Counted from the stretch's first letter, positions 1-9,388 are shown. The stretch is 43,885 nucleotides of DNA from an uncultured Roseateles sp. (GCA_946886855.1 CAMPJJ010000042.1:1-43885); one strand, 5' to 3'. Translations and numbers: made by a program. Notes: generated from the letters alone by a model not told the origin.

Positions 1-155
1 GGCCCTCTGGGTCAATTCAATAACTCGGTGTTGCGGTTCAGGCTTGAGATCGCCCGGCGATTCGCACCCACGACTTCCGGTTGATGTTCGGCGCGCTCAT
101 CACCGTGGCGCTCGGCCTCGTCGCCGTCATGGCCAAGGGCTTCCACTGGATCTGA
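1..155 (+). other. unresolved 3' gene end(s) upstream of murB
   Basis: Two short open stretches lie here on the plus strand. Frame 1 is open from the window edge to TGA at 82-84 (27 codons), so it may be the 3' end of a gene cut by the window. At 84-86 an ATG overlaps that stop (TGATG) and opens a 23-codon reading frame ending at 153-155. Its product is almost wholly hydrophobic and ends AKGFHWI, like the last membrane helix of a larger protein. A frameshift joining the two frames, or a real 23-residue peptide, would both fit. I recognise no family. The end lies directly against the murB stop, so the two units converge. Confidence 0.25.
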
Positions 156-1226
156 TCAGACGACCACCGGCTCCGGCTCCAGCCGGATGCCGAAACGGCC
201 GTAGACGCTTTCCTGGATCGCGCGCGCCAACGTGACGACCTCCGCGCCGCGCGCCTCGCCGCGGTTCACCAGCACCAGCGCCTGCTTCTCGTAGACCGCC
301 GCGCCGCCGACGCTCTTGCCCTTCCATCCGCAAGCATCGATCAGCCAGCCCGCGGCCAGCTTGAAGCTGCCGTCGGCCATCGGGTAATGCACGATGTGCG
401 GGTCGCGGGCGATGATGTCGCGGCACTGCTCCGCGCTGACCACCGGGTTCTTGAAGAAGCTGCCCGCGTTGCCGATGCGCGCCGGATCCGGCAGCTTGGC
501 GCGGCGGATCTCGCAGACCCAGTCGAACACCTGCCGTGCGTCGGGCGAGGTGATGCCCGTCTCCGCCATCTTGCGTTCGAGATCCAGATACCCCAGCTGC
601 GGCTGCCAGGGCTTGGGGCAGCGCAGCCGCACCTTGGTGATCACGCTCTTGCCCGCCAGGCCGCCGTAGCCCGTCTGCTTGAAGACGCTGTCGCGGTAGC
701 CGAAGCGGCACACCGCCGCGGGCAGCGTGACGCGCCGGCCGGTAGTCAGGTCGACGACGTCCACGTTCTCCAGCCGGTCCTTCAGCTCGACGCCGTACGC
801 ACCGATGTTCTGCACCGGCGCCGCCCCGACGGTGCCGGGGATCAGGGCCATGTTCTCCAGTCCCGGCACGCCCAGCGCCAGCGCGCCCGCCACCGCCTCG
901 TGCCAGGGCACGCCCGCGCCGGCCTCGACGATCCAGCAGTCGTCGCGTTCCTCGACGCTCAGGCCCTGGATCTCCATCTTCAGCACGACCGCATCGACGT
1001 CCTTCGTCAGGACGAGGTTCGAACCGCCGCCCAGCACGAACTTCGGCGCGCGGCCCAGCTCGGGGTGGTCGACGACGCGACGGACGTCGAGTTCCTCGCG
1101 GATGCGCACCAGCCGGCGCGCGGTCGCGGGCAGGCCGAAGGTGTTGTACGGCTTGAGGTTGACGTCGTGCTCGATGACGACGCCGTCGCGGCGCTCGGTC
1201 GAGGGGGGGATGGCGGGAGACTGCAT
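156..1226 (-). CDS. murB: UDP-N-acetylenolpyruvoylglucosamine reductase MurB
   Basis: This cytoplasmic flavoenzyme reduces UDP-GlcNAc-enolpyruvate to UDP-MurNAc with NADPH, the second committed step of peptidoglycan precursor synthesis. The 356-residue product has the FAD-binding motif GGGSNLVLTKD, the segment PGTVGAAPVQNIGAYGVE, and the catalytic serine loop RIGNAGSFFKNP. It ends with the conserved C-terminal Glu segment (GIRLEPE). The length and the YGVE-type insert fit the type I (E. coli-like) form. The ATG at 1224-1226 is the only good start; the same frame stays open far upstream, but that part is antisense to yajQ and prsT. It diverges from yajQ across 93 bp. Confidence 0.96.
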   Translation of the reverse strand: MQSPAIPPSTERRDGVVIEHDVNLKPYNTFGLPATARRLVRIREELDVRRVVDHPELGRAPKFVLGGGSNLVLTKDVDAVVLKMEIQGLSVEERDDCWIVEAGAGVPWHEAVAGALALGVPGLENMALIPGTVGAAPVQNIGAYGVELKDRLENVDVVDLTTGRRVTLPAAVCRFGYRDSVFKQTGYGGLAGKSVITKVRLRCPKPWQPQLGYLDLERKMAETGITSPDARQVFDWVCEIRRAKLPDPARIGNAGSFFKNPVVSAEQCRDIIARDPHIVHYPMADGSFKLAAGWLIDACGWKGKSVGGAAVYEKQALVLVNRGEARGAEVVTLARAIQESVYGRFGIRLEPEPVVV

Positions 1227-1319
1227 GGCTAGAATTCTCGCCCATATCCCCCAGGACCCCTCGGCGGCCGGCGCCCGACAATCGGTCGTCGCCCGTCCCT
1301 CTGAAAGAGTCGTACACAC

Positions 1320-1814
1320 ATGCCCAGCTTTGACACCGTCCTCGAACCCGACATGGTGAAGGTCCGCAACAGCGTGGACGCCAGCGCCAAGGAGATCGCG
1401 ACCCGCTTCGACTTCAAGGGCACCAGCGCCGCCATCGAGTGGAAGGACAAGGAAAAGGAAGTCCACGCCACCGGCGACGCCGAGTTCCAGCTCGAGCAGA
1501 TCGAGGCCGTGCTGTATTCGAAACTGACCAAGCAGGGCGTCGTGCTCGGCTTCGTCGACAAGCAGGACAAGATCGAGAAGCTCGGCGGCGACCGCGTCAA
1601 GCAGGTCTACAAGATCAAGAACGGCCTGGAGGCGCCGGAGGCCAAGAAGGTCGTCGCCGCGATCAAGGAGAGCAAGCTCAAGGTGCAGGCCCAGATCGAG
1701 GGCGACATCGTGCGCATCACCGGCAAGTCGCTGGACGACCTGCAGGGTGCGCAGGCCGCGCTGCGCAAGGCGCTGCCCGACCTGCCGCTGAGCTTCGACA
1801 ACTACCGCAAGTGA
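1320..1814 (+). CDS. yajQ: YajQ family nucleotide-binding protein
   Basis: The 164-residue product matches the YajQ family along its whole length. It starts with the family N-terminus MPSFDTVLEPD and the RFDFKGT segment, and ends with the conserved LPLSFDNYRK. The family folds as two ferredoxin-like domains; members bind c-di-GMP in Xanthomonas and Pseudomonas, where they act as effectors with transcription factors. That role is taken from the family and is not visible here. It is transcribed divergently from murB and sits 120 bp upstream of prsT in the same direction. A c-di-GMP effector beside an exopolysaccharide-linked gene is suggestive, but murB-yajQ is probably simple housekeeping order. 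Confidence 0.95.
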   Translation: MPSFDTVLEPDMVKVRNSVDASAKEIATRFDFKGTSAAIEWKDKEKEVHATGDAEFQLEQIEAVLYSKLTKQGVVLGFVDKQDKIEKLGGDRVKQVYKIKNGLEAPEAKKVVAAIKESKLKVQAQIEGDIVRITGKSLDDLQGAQAALRKALPDLPLSFDNYRK

Positions 1815-1934
1815 GCGTCGGCGCGGGCCGCGCGTCGCACTGACGCCGGTCCCGCCCGCCACGCCGGCGCCCTGCCCGCGTGAGCGCCGCGACGGCATTG
1901 GCCGCGCGTCAGAACAACATTCCCGGGGGACGAG

Positions 1935-4781
1935 ATGAACACTCTTGGCAGGACCGGCCGGCGGCGTCCCGTCGTCGCCGCCTTCACCAGGCTGGCGACG
2001 CTGGCCACGGCGGCGCTGCTGGCGATGGGCGTTTCGACCGCGCACGCGGACAGCGTCAAGGCCGCGCGCTACTACGAGGACGCGCTCAAGCGCTTCGAGC
2101 GTCAGGACGTCGACGGCGCCGTCATCCAGCTCAAGAACGCGCTGCAGCAGGACGCCCGGATGCTGACCGTGCACGTGCTGCTGGGCAAGGCGCTGCTGAT
2201 GCGCAGCGAAGCCGCCGCCGCCGAGATCGAGTTCAACGAGGCGCTCTCCCAGGGCATCAACCGCGCCGAAGTGGCCGTGCCGCTGGCGCAGGCGCTGGTC
2301 GCACAGGGCAAGCAGGCCGAGGTGTTCAAGCAGCCCGCGCTGGTGCCCGACGGCCTGCCCGACAACATCCGCAAATCGCTGCTGCTGGTGCGCGCGGCGG
2401 CGGCGTCGGACCTCGGCGATCCGACGCGGGCGCAGGCCCAGATCGACCTGGCGCGCGCGATCCCCCCCGACAACGCCGAATCCTGGCTCGCCGAAGTGCC
2501 GCTGCGCCTGCGCGCGCGGCAGTTCGACAAGGCCACGGCCGCCGCCGATCAGGCGCTGCGGCTCGCGCCGGACAACGCCGAGGCGCTCTACCAGCGCGCC
2601 ACCGTGCCGCACGTGCAGGGGAAGCAGGACGAGGCGCTCAAGGGCTATGAACGCGCGATCGCGGCCGATCCCCGCCATCTGGAGGCGCAGATGGCCCGCG
2701 CCGGTCTGCTGATCGACCTCAACCGTGACGCCGACGCATTGACCCAGGTCCAGTCCGCGCTGAAACTGGCACCGGCCGAACCCCGCGCCCTCTACCTGAC
2801 GGCGGTGCTTGCCGAACGTCGCGGCGACAGCGCCGCGGCCAAGACCGCGCTCAAGGCCGTCACGACCGCGCTGGACCCGGTCCCCATCGAGTTCATCCGC
2901 TACCGGCCGCAGGCGCTGATGCTCAACGGCCTCGCCCACTTCGGCCTGGGCGAGATGGAAAAGGCCAAGCCCTACCTCGAATACGCGCAGCGCCAGACGC
3001 CCAACAGTCCGCTGTCCAAGCTGCTGGCGCAGGTCTACGTGGCCGAGCCCAACCTCGACCGCGCCGGCGAGGTGCTGGAGTCCTATCTCAAGGCCTACCC
3101 CGGCGACGGTCAGGCGCTGGTGATGATGGCCACGCTGCAGATGGCGCAGGGCCGCCACGCGCGCGCAGCCACGCTGATGCAGGAGGCGCTGAAGTCGCGC
3201 GACGCGCCCGAGTTCCGCACCGCGCTCGGCCTGTCGCTGATGCGCGGCGGCCAGTCCGGCGACGCGGTTGGCGAACTGGAAAAGGCCTTCCAGCGCGACC
3301 CGCGCCAGATCTACGCCGGCATGGCGCTGGCGTCGCTCTACCTGCGCAGCGGACAGACGGCCAAGGCGGTCGGCATCGCCGACAAGCTGGTCAAGCAGGA
3401 TCCCAACAACCCCACGATGTGGCTGCAGCTGGGCCTGGCGCGCCGCAGCGCCGGCAACCTCGCCGGTGCCCGCGAGGCCTACGTCAAGGCCGGCCAGCTC
3501 GACACGGGACTGATCGAGGCCCAGTTGGGCCAGGTCCGCATCGACATCGCCGAGCGGAAGTTCGACGCTGCGCAGGCACGTCTGGAGGCGGTGATCAAGG
3601 CCGACGAGAAGAACGCCGACGCGCTCTATGAGATGGCCTTGCTGAGCGAGGCGCGCGGCCAGACGGCCGAGGTGGCGCGCTGGTTGTCCAAGGCCAGCGA
3701 TGTCAGCGGACCCCGCAACACGCGGGCCGACCTGGCGCTGGTGGCCTGGCAACTGCGCCAGGGTCAGCCCGGTCCGGCGCTGGAGGCGGCCAAGCGGCTG
3801 CTGGCCAAGACGCCCGAGGAGCCGCAGGCGATGATCACGTACGCCCAGGCGCAACTGGCCAACCGCGATCTCAACGGCGCGCGCTCGACGCTGACCAACG
3901 CGGCCCGGCGCTCGGGGTTCGGCGCCGATCCGCTGGCGCAGGTCGCGGCCTTGCAGCTTGACGCGCGCGACCTGCCCGGCGCGGCCTACAGCCTGGACAA
4001 GGCGCTCCAGTCGTCGCCGCGGCACTTGTCGGCGCTGGCGCTGTCGTCGACGGTGGCCTTGCAGCAGGGCAATGCCGCGATGGCGGAGAAACAGGCCCGG
4101 CAAGTGATCCAACTGCGTCCGCAGGCGGCGATCGGCTATTCGCTGCTGGCCGATGTCGCCCAGGCGCGGCGTCAGCCGGCGCAGGTGCTGGAGGCGCTGC
4201 GCAAGGCGCATGAGGTGCAGCCCAGCAGCGGCAGCCTGCTGGCGCTGATGCGGGCCCTGGGCCAGCAGGATCCGGCCGGCAAGGCGGCCCAGGACCTGGC
4301 CGAGCGCTGGCTCAAGACCCATCCGTCGGATCTTGCGGCTTGGAAGGCGCTGGGCGACGCGCAGGCGCGCGCGGGGGCCTTCCCTGCCGCTCGTCGCAGT
4401 TACGAGGCCGCGCTCAAGCTGCGCGCCGACGACGTGGAAGCGCTCAACAACCTGGCCAGCACGATGATCCGGCAGGGCGAACCGGCGGCCGCCGCCGTGG
4501 TGGCGGAGCGCGCGTTGACCAAGGATCCCCGCAACGCGTCGGTCATCGACACCGCGGGCTGGGCCTACCATCTCGCGGGCAACCTCGACCGCGCGCTGCC
4601 CTTGCTGCGCGACGCGCGGCTGCGCGAGCCCACCAGTCCGGACATCCGCTATCACCTGGCCGCGGCGCTGGCCAAGGCGGGCCGCAAGGCCGAGGCGAAG
4701 GAGGAGCTGGACGCGGCACTGCGCAGCACGGCGTTCGAAAGCCACAAGGAAGCGCTCGCGCTGAGCCAGACCTTGCGCTGA
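1935..4781 (+). CDS. prsT: XrtA/PEP-CTERM system TPR-repeat protein PrsT
   Basis: The 948-residue product starts with a basic n-region and a signal peptide (hydrophobic segment about residues 14-36, cleavage near AHA-D). Almost all the rest is tandem tetratricopeptide repeats, seen as recurring A-x-L/Y, G-x-x-x-A and P-x-N/D patterns from about residue 40 to the end. Length, signal peptide and repeat content fit PrsT, the large periplasmic TPR protein that accompanies exosortase A loci. Its exact role is unknown; a scaffold for export or sorting of surface polymer is inferred. The start is set by a GGGGGACGAG ribosome site just before ATG 1935. In other genomes prsT often lies within the EPS/XrtA cluster; here the other XrtA-linked genes are about 34 kb away. 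Confidence 0.88.
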   Translation: MNTLGRTGRRRPVVAAFTRLATLATAALLAMGVSTAHADSVKAARYYEDALKRFERQDVDGAVIQLKNALQQDARMLTVHVLLGKALLMRSEAAAAEIEFNEALSQGINRAEVAVPLAQALVAQGKQAEVFKQPALVPDGLPDNIRKSLLLVRAAAASDLGDPTRAQAQIDLARAIPPDNAESWLAEVPLRLRARQFDKATAAADQALRLAPDNAEALYQRATVPHVQGKQDEALKGYERAIAADPRHLEAQMARAGLLIDLNRDADALTQVQSALKLAPAEPRALYLTAVLAERRGDSAAAKTALKAVTTALDPVPIEFIRYRPQALMLNGLAHFGLGEMEKAKPYLEYAQRQTPNSPLSKLLAQVYVAEPNLDRAGEVLESYLKAYPGDGQALVMMATLQMAQGRHARAATLMQEALKSRDAPEFRTALGLSLMRGGQSGDAVGELEKAFQRDPRQIYAGMALASLYLRSGQTAKAVGIADKLVKQDPNNPTMWLQLGLARRSAGNLAGAREAYVKAGQLDTGLIEAQLGQVRIDIAERKFDAAQARLEAVIKADEKNADALYEMALLSEARGQTAEVARWLSKASDVSGPRNTRADLALVAWQLRQGQPGPALEAAKRLLAKTPEEPQAMITYAQAQLANRDLNGARSTLTNAARRSGFGADPLAQVAALQLDARDLPGAAYSLDKALQSSPRHLSALALSSTVALQQGNAAMAEKQARQVIQLRPQAAIGYSLLADVAQARRQPAQVLEALRKAHEVQPSSGSLLALMRALGQQDPAGKAAQDLAERWLKTHPSDLAAWKALGDAQARAGAFPAARRSYEAALKLRADDVEALNNLASTMIRQGEPAAAAVVAERALTKDPRNASVIDTAGWAYHLAGNLDRALPLLRDARLREPTSPDIRYHLAAALAKAGRKAEAKEELDAALRSTAFESHKEALALSQTLR

Positions 4782-4791
4782 AGGCCCGGTG

Positions 4792-4809
4792 CCCCCTCTG
4801 GGGAGGGGG
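4792..4809 (+). terminator. GC hairpin after prsT, weak terminator
   Basis: CCCCCTC and GAGGGGG form a perfect 7-bp stem with a TGGG loop 10 bp after the prsT stop codon. No U-run follows, so termination would be weak or absent. Confidence 0.35.
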
Positions 4810-4819
4810 TTCCGGCGCG

Positions 4820-4836
4820 TGTCAGAAAAACTTACA
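4820..4836 (+). promoter_or_regulatory. candidate activator dyad (TGTCAG-N5-CTTACA)
   Basis: TGTCAG and CTTACA flank an AAAAA spacer; the arms pair at five of six positions. The dyad lies about 75 bp upstream of the -24 element, a normal distance for an enhancer-binding activator of sigma-54. PEP-CTERM genes in XrtA species are known to be controlled by the PrsK/PrsR two-component system with RpoN, so PrsR is the candidate ligand. That assignment is inference. Confidence 0.45.
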
Positions 4837-4871
4837 TTCCTTCTCCAATGGCAGACGCATTTACCGACAAG

Positions 4872-4888
4872 TGCTTGTGCCACAAGCA
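4872..4888. promoter_or_regulatory. perfect 8-bp inverted repeat upstream of the -24 element
   Basis: TGCTTGTG-C-CACAAGCA is a perfect 8-bp inverted repeat with a one-base centre. It ends 12 bp before the -24 element of the PEP-CTERM gene promoter. The one-base spacer argues against an RNA hairpin and for a protein-binding site. Confidence 0.5.
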
Positions 4889-4899
4889 TTTAAAGAGGT

Positions 4900-4915
4900 T
4901 GGCCCAGCCCTTGCT
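4900..4915 (+). promoter_or_regulatory. sigma-54 (RpoN) -24/-12 promoter of the PEP-CTERM gene
   Basis: TGGCCCAGCCCTTGCT matches the RpoN consensus TGGCACR-N4-TTGCW with one mismatch, and keeps the essential GG (4901-4902) and GC (4913-4914) exactly 10 nt apart. Transcription would begin near 4926, leaving a leader of about 50 nt before the GTG start at 4975. This fits the known RpoN dependence of PEP-CTERM genes. Confidence 0.72.
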
Positions 4916-4974
4916 TTGAAGAAGCTGATCGAATCTGACACTCCGGCCCGAGCCGGAGCACCGAGGGGAACACC

Positions 4975-5817
4975 GTGCAAAGAGTTCAACAACGCCTGAT
5001 GGCGATCGCTGCGCTGACGCTGGCGGCGACGCTGCCGATGAGCGCTCATGCGCTGTCCACCTGGACGTCCGGCAGCTGCCAGACCAACTGCAACGAGTCG
5101 GGCGATCCGGCGCCGAACGTCAGTTTCTCGGCCTACTCCGCGGTGGTGAACTACACCAATGCGGGCACCGCCAACCAGACCTACTCCAGTACCAACGGCT
5201 TCTACCAGAGCACGTTGATCAACTACAGCGGCAGCGGTTTCGGCGTGCAGGCGGACGGCAACAACGACGTCGGCTCGCCGCAGCACTCGATGGACAACTA
5301 CGGCTATCAGGACATGATCCTCCTGAAGTTCGACGCGGCCGTGAACCTGACGCAGCTGAAGCTGGGTTGGACCCAATACGACAGCGACATCACGGTGCTG
5401 GCCTACACGGGCTCCACCTCCGGTGTGGACGTCAACAGCACGATCGTCAACAAGACGGCGGGCAACCTGAAGTCGGCCAACGGCTGGTCGCTGGTGAACA
5501 GCTACGCGGACGTCGGGACGACCGCGCTGAACCTGAACACCTCGGTCTCGTCGAGCTGGTGGCTGGTCTCCGCCTACAACTCGCAGCTGGGCGGCTCGCC
5601 GACCAAGGCGGACGGCGGCACCACGGGCCTGACGCGCGGCCTGGGCATCGACGTCGCCAAGGGCTATGACTTCGTCAAGCTCTACTCCGTGACGGGCAAC
5701 AAGACGCCTGGCGGCACCAACAACGGCAACGTGCCGGAACCCGCTTCGCTGGCTCTGGCTTCCGTCGCCCTGCTCGGCCTGGTTGGCGTGCGTCGCCGCA
5801 AGCAATCCCAAAGCTGA
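4975..5817 (+). CDS. PEP-CTERM sorting domain-containing surface protein
   Basis: The 280-residue product has an N-terminal signal peptide (cleavage near AHA-L, residue 24-27). A Ser/Thr/Asn/Gly-rich, beta-prone middle follows, with CQTNC near the mature N-terminus. The C-terminal sorting signal is typical: VPEPASLALASVALLGLVG followed by VRRRK. In the family such proteins are cut after the PEP motif by exosortase A and released to the surface or the exopolysaccharide matrix. The start is GTG 4975, chosen because GAGGGG lies 6 nt upstream; an in-frame ATG eight codons later lacks such a site. The gene has its own sigma-54-type promoter and a terminator, so it is a single-gene unit. The function of the mature part is not recognisable. 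Confidence 0.88.
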   Translation: MQRVQQRLMAIAALTLAATLPMSAHALSTWTSGSCQTNCNESGDPAPNVSFSAYSAVVNYTNAGTANQTYSSTNGFYQSTLINYSGSGFGVQADGNNDVGSPQHSMDNYGYQDMILLKFDAAVNLTQLKLGWTQYDSDITVLAYTGSTSGVDVNSTIVNKTAGNLKSANGWSLVNSYADVGTTALNLNTSVSSSWWLVSAYNSQLGGSPTKADGGTTGLTRGLGIDVAKGYDFVKLYSVTGNKTPGGTNNGNVPEPASLALASVALLGLVGVRRRKQSQS

Positions 5818-5837
5818 GCCTCCCTGCTCCGCGGAAG

Positions 5838-5862
5838 GCGACCTACGGGTCGCTTTTCTTTT
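5838..5862 (+). terminator. rho-independent terminator of the PEP-CTERM gene
   Basis: GCGACC-TACG-GGTCGC is a perfect 6-bp stem with a stable tetraloop, followed by TTTTCTTTT, 20 bp after the stop codon. Confidence 0.85.
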
Positions 5863-5896
5863 GGCCGAAGCAAAACCTGACTCGCGCTGAAGAAAA

Positions 5897-5922
5897 CGCC
5901 CGGTGCACTGATGCACCGGGCG
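5897..5922. terminator. bidirectional terminator between the PEP-CTERM gene and typA
   Basis: CGCCCGGTGCA-CTGA-TGCACCGGGCG is a perfect 11-bp stem. On the minus strand TTTTCTTC follows it and on the plus strand ATTTCGTTT, so it can stop the typA transcript (minus) as well as read-through from the left. It lies about 150 bp beyond the typA stop. The 5923-6069 stretch between holds no gene that I can see. Confidence 0.78.
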
Positions 5923-6069
5923 ATTTCGTTTCACAAGGTCCTCGGTCGCAAACCGAAGCAGTGAGACAGTGGTTGGGGACGGCTGTGCTTGGGGTTTTGC
6001 CGCTTGCCGGCAAGGCCCCATGCACTGGCGGCCAGCGCCCGGACCTCCGCAGTCCAGGCGCCCCGGAGA

Positions 6070-7893
6070 TCAGCTCCGCAGCGCGCGCTTGCGCTCGTTT
6101 TCCGACAGGTGGCGCTTGCGCAGCCGCACCGACTTCGGCGTGATCTCGACCAGTTCGTCGTCCTCGATGAATTCAACGCCGTATTCCAGCGTCAGATCGA
6201 TGGGCGGCGTCACCTTGATGGCGTCTTCCTTGCCGCTGACGCGGAAGTTGGTCAGCTGCTTGGTGCGGGTGGCGTTGACGATCAGGTCGTTGTCGCGGTT
6301 GTGGATGCCGACGATCATGCCTTCGTAGACCGGATCGTTCGGCTTCACGAACATGCGGCCGCGGTCGTCCAGCTTGCCCAGGGCGTAGGTGAAGATTTCA
6401 CCGGCGTCCATCGAGATCAGCACGCCGTTCTTGCGGCCGGCGATGTCGCCCTTGTGGGGCTCGTAGCCGTCGAAGATGTTGGAGATCAGGCCCGAACCGC
6501 GCGTCAGGTTCAGGAACTCGTTCGAGAAGCCGATCAGGCCGCGGGCCGGGATGCGGTATTCGAGGCGCACACGGCCACGGCCGTCCGGTTCCATGTTGAC
6601 CAGTTCGCCCTTGCGCTCGCCCAGCGCCTGCATCACGCCGCCCTGGTGGGTTTCTTCCACGTCGGCGGTGACCAGCTCGATCGGCTCGCACTTCACGCCG
6701 TCGATGTCCTGGAACACGACGCGCGGCTTCGACACGGCCAGCTCGTAGCCTTCGCGCCGCATGTTTTCCAGCAGGATGGTCAGGTGCAGTTCACCGCGGC
6801 CCATCACTTCGAAGATGCCGTCCTCGTCGGTCTCGCTGACGCGCAGCGCGACGTTGGCCTGCAGTTCCTTCTGCAGACGGTCCCAGATCTGGCGGCTGGT
6901 GACGAACTTGCCTTCACGGCCGGCCAGCGGCGAGGTGTTGACGCAGAAGTTCATCGTCAGCGTCGGCTCGTCGACCTTGAGCATCGGCAGCGGAGCCGGG
7001 TTGCTCGGGCTGGTGACGGTCACGCCGATGCCGATCTCCTCGATGCCGTTGATCAGCACGATGTCGCCGGGGCCGGCTTCGGTGGCCTGCACGCGGTCCA
7101 GACCCTGGAAGGTCAGCACCTGGTTGATGCGGCCCTTGGTGGCCTTGCCGTCCGGACCTTCCATGACGACCACGTCCATCGACGGCTTGATCGTGCCCTG
7201 GCTGATGCGGCCCACGCCGATGCGGCCGACGAAGGTCGAGAAGTCCAGCGCGGAGATCTGCAGCTGCAGCGGCGCGTCCGGATCGCCCTTCTGGGCCGGC
7301 ACGTGCTTCAGCACGGTGTTGAACAGGGCGGACATGTCCTCGCCCCACTTCTCGCCCGGCGCGCCCTCTTCCAGCGACGACCAGCCGTTGATGCCCGACG
7401 CGTACACGACCGGGAAGTCCAGCTGCTCGTCGGTGGCGCCGAGCTTGTCGAACAGGTCGAACGCGGCGTTGATGACGGCGTCCGGCTTGGCGCCCGGCTT
7501 GTCGACCTTGTTCACGACGACGATGGGCTTGAGGCCCAGCGCCAGCGCCTTCTTGGTCACGAAGCGCGTCTGCGGCATCGGGCCTTCCTGGGCGTCGATC
7601 AGCAGCACCACGCCGTCGACCATCGACAGCGCGCGCTCGACTTCACCGCCGAAGTCCGCGTGTCCCGGGGTGTCGACGATGTTGATGTGCGTGCCTTCCC
7701 AGCTGACCGCGCAGTTCTTCGCCAGGATGGTGATGCCGCGCTCGCGTTCGATGGCGTTGTTGTCCATCACGGTGTCGACGACCTTCTCGTGCTCGGCGAA
7801 GGTGCCGCTCTGGCGAAGGAGCTGGTCCACCATGGTGGTCTTGCCATGGTCGACGTGGGCGATGATGGCGATGTTGCGGATTTGCTTGCTCAT
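6070..7893 (-). CDS. typA: translational GTPase TypA/BipA
   Basis: This 607-residue GTPase of the EF-G/LepA class binds the ribosome and helps 50S assembly and stress or cold adaptation. The G domain is complete: G1 HVDHGKTT near the N-terminus, G3 [14 protein letters not shown], and G4 NKVDKPGA. Domain II, the EF-G domain-III/V-like parts and the TypA C-terminal domain follow. The length equals that of the family. It is the last gene of the minus-strand block, 85 bp downstream of truB, and could be co-transcribed with it or have its own promoter in that gap. Confidence 0.97.
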   Translation of the reverse strand: MSKQIRNIAIIAHVDHGKTTMVDQLLRQSGTFAEHEKVVDTVMDNNAIERERGITILAKNCAVSWEGTHINIVDTPGHADFGGEVERALSMVDGVVLLIDAQEGPMPQTRFVTKKALALGLKPIVVVNKVDKPGAKPDAVINAAFDLFDKLGATDEQLDFPVVYASGINGWSSLEEGAPGEKWGEDMSALFNTVLKHVPAQKGDPDAPLQLQISALDFSTFVGRIGVGRISQGTIKPSMDVVVMEGPDGKATKGRINQVLTFQGLDRVQATEAGPGDIVLINGIEEIGIGVTVTSPSNPAPLPMLKVDEPTLTMNFCVNTSPLAGREGKFVTSRQIWDRLQKELQANVALRVSETDEDGIFEVMGRGELHLTILLENMRREGYELAVSKPRVVFQDIDGVKCEPIELVTADVEETHQGGVMQALGERKGELVNMEPDGRGRVRLEYRIPARGLIGFSNEFLNLTRGSGLISNIFDGYEPHKGDIAGRKNGVLISMDAGEIFTYALGKLDDRGRMFVKPNDPVYEGMIVGIHNRDNDLIVNATRTKQLTNFRVSGKEDAIKVTPPIDLTLEYGVEFIEDDELVEITPKSVRLRKRHLSENERKRALRS

Positions 7894-7978
7894 GGGGCGG
7901 CTTTCGCTAGGGGCTTTCTCTGGATTCGGAGGAAGTCGGGGAACTCGGGGTGTCTCGGATCTTTTTGGCGATGCGGGC

Positions 7979-8938
7979 TCAGGCGGCCTGCATCAGCATG
8001 GAAGCGATTTCGGTCGGGCTCAGCAGGCGGTCGGCGATCAGTTCGCCGCCGGCCACGTGGGCGCTGCCCAGGAAGGCGCGCGGCGCCTGGCCGTAGACAC
8101 GCACCTGCGGCATGTCGGTCAGCGTCACGCGCCGGCGCATGCCGGACAGGAAACGGCCGGCTTCGTCGTTGCTCAGCTCGACCTCGGGCCACTCGCCGAG
8201 CAGGCTGTCCGGCGCGGTCAGCAAGGACAGGCGGGCATTTTCGTCCAGCGCCTCGATCTGCTCCAGCGTCACCGCGCGCTCGATCGACACCGGACCGCTG
8301 GCCGTGCGGCGCAGGCCGGCCAGGTGCGCGCCGCAGCCCAGCTTCGCGCCGATGTCCTCGCCCAGCGTGCGGATGTAGGTGCCCTTGGTGCAGCGCACAT
8401 CGATCACCAGCAGCAGCTCGGCAGGATGCCAGTCGACGATGTCCAGCGCATGAATCGTCACGTTGCGCGGCTGGCGCTCGACGGTCACGCCTTCGCGGGC
8501 GAGCTCGTACAGGGCGCGGCCCTGGTGCTTCAGCGCCGAATACATCGGCGGCAGCTGCGAGATCGCGCCGCGGAAAGCTTCGCAGGCGGCGCGGATCGCG
8601 TCCAGGTCCAGCGACTTCGCGGCCTCGTCGCGCTGTTCGAGGATCTCGCCTTCGCCGTCGCCGGTCGTGGTCGTGATGCCCAGGCGCAGCGTCGCGCGGT
8701 AGCCCTTGTCGGCCTCCAGCGAGACCTGGCTGAACTTGGTCGCGGCGCCGAAGGTCAGCGGCAGCAGCCCGGTCGCCAGCGGATCCAGCGTGCCGGTATG
8801 GCCGGCCTTCTCCGCGCGCAGCAGGCGCTTGACCTTCTGCAATGCGTCATTGCTGGTCAGGCCGATGGGCTTGTCCAGCATCAGCACGCCGTGCACGGCG
8901 CGCTTCACGATCTTGGGGCGGGGGGCTACTGCGCTCAT
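7979..8938 (-). CDS. truB: tRNA pseudouridine(55) synthase TruB
   Basis: TruB converts U55 of tRNAs to pseudouridine. The 319-residue product shows motif II with the catalytic Asp ([16 protein letters not shown]), the motif [17 protein letters not shown], and [15 protein letters not shown]-terminal PUA-like region follows. The start is taken as ATG 8936-8938; a GTG codon directly precedes it in frame and cannot be excluded. It follows rbfA by about 50 bp, the usual Burkholderiales order, and precedes typA. Confidence 0.95.
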   Translation of the reverse strand: MSAVAPRPKIVKRAVHGVLMLDKPIGLTSNDALQKVKRLLRAEKAGHTGTLDPLATGLLPLTFGAATKFSQVSLEADKGYRATLRLGITTTTGDGEGEILEQRDEAAKSLDLDAIRAACEAFRGAISQLPPMYSALKHQGRALYELAREGVTVERQPRNVTIHALDIVDWHPAELLLVIDVRCTKGTYIRTLGEDIGAKLGCGAHLAGLRRTASGPVSIERAVTLEQIEALDENARLSLLTAPDSLLGEWPEVELSNDEAGRFLSGMRRRVTLTDMPQVRVYGQAPRAFLGSAHVAGGELIADRLLSPTEIASMLMQAA

Positions 8939-8987
8939 CACTACGCGGCGGCCCTCTCGGGACGCCGTCTTTCTGGCTCGGAGGACT

Positions 8988-9368
8988 TCAGTCCTCGGTG
9001 GTCTCGTCGTCCTTGGCTCGGGACAGGTTCGCTTGGTTGATCAGCGCGCTCATCTCGGCGGCGCGCTCGATCGTGCGGTCGAAATGGAAATGCAGGCTGG
9101 GCACGGTGTGGATCTGCAGCCGCTTGAACAGGCCGTTGCGCAGGAATCCCGCCGCCTCGTTCAGCGCCGCGCCCGTCGCCTCCGGATCGCCGACCAGCAG
9201 CGAGAAGTAGACCTTCGCGTGCGCATAGTCGGGCGTGACCTCCACCGCGTTGATCGTCACCATGCCGACGCGCGGGTCCTTGAGGTCCCGGATCAGCTCG
9301 GCCAGGTCGCGCTGGATCTGGTCCGCCACGCGCAGACCGCGGTTGGGGATAGATCGCTTGTGACGCAT
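8988..9368 (-). CDS. rbfA: 30S ribosome-binding factor RbfA
   Basis: RbfA is a small KH-fold protein that binds the 5' helix of 16S rRNA late in 30S maturation and helps cold adaptation. The 126-residue product opens with [14 protein letters not shown], has the [17 protein letters not shown] strand region and the [12 protein letters not shown] segment, and ends in an acidic tail. It is separated from infB by 75 bp that hold a terminator-like hairpin, and is followed by truB. Confidence 0.95.
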   Translation of the reverse strand: MRHKRSIPNRGLRVADQIQRDLAELIRDLKDPRVGMVTINAVEVTPDYAHAKVYFSLLVGDPEATGAALNEAAGFLRNGLFKRLQIHTVPSLHFHFDRTIERAAEMSALINQANLSRAKDDETTED

Positions 9369-9388
9369 GGCTCTTTCCTCACTCTCTC

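Noticed and set aside
1908..1923. GTCAGAACAACATTCC before prsT, similar to GTCAGAAAAACTTACATTCC before the PEP-CTERM gene
   Set aside because: It overlaps the ribosome-site region 11 nt from the start codon, lacks the dyad, and no -24/-12 element follows. Probably chance.
156..4889. 1577-codon open frame on the minus strand spanning murB and antisense to yajQ and prsT
   Set aside because: Only the murB part has family residues. The rest is rich in Arg/Gly/Leu/Gln and follows from the GC-rich codon use of prsT on the other strand.
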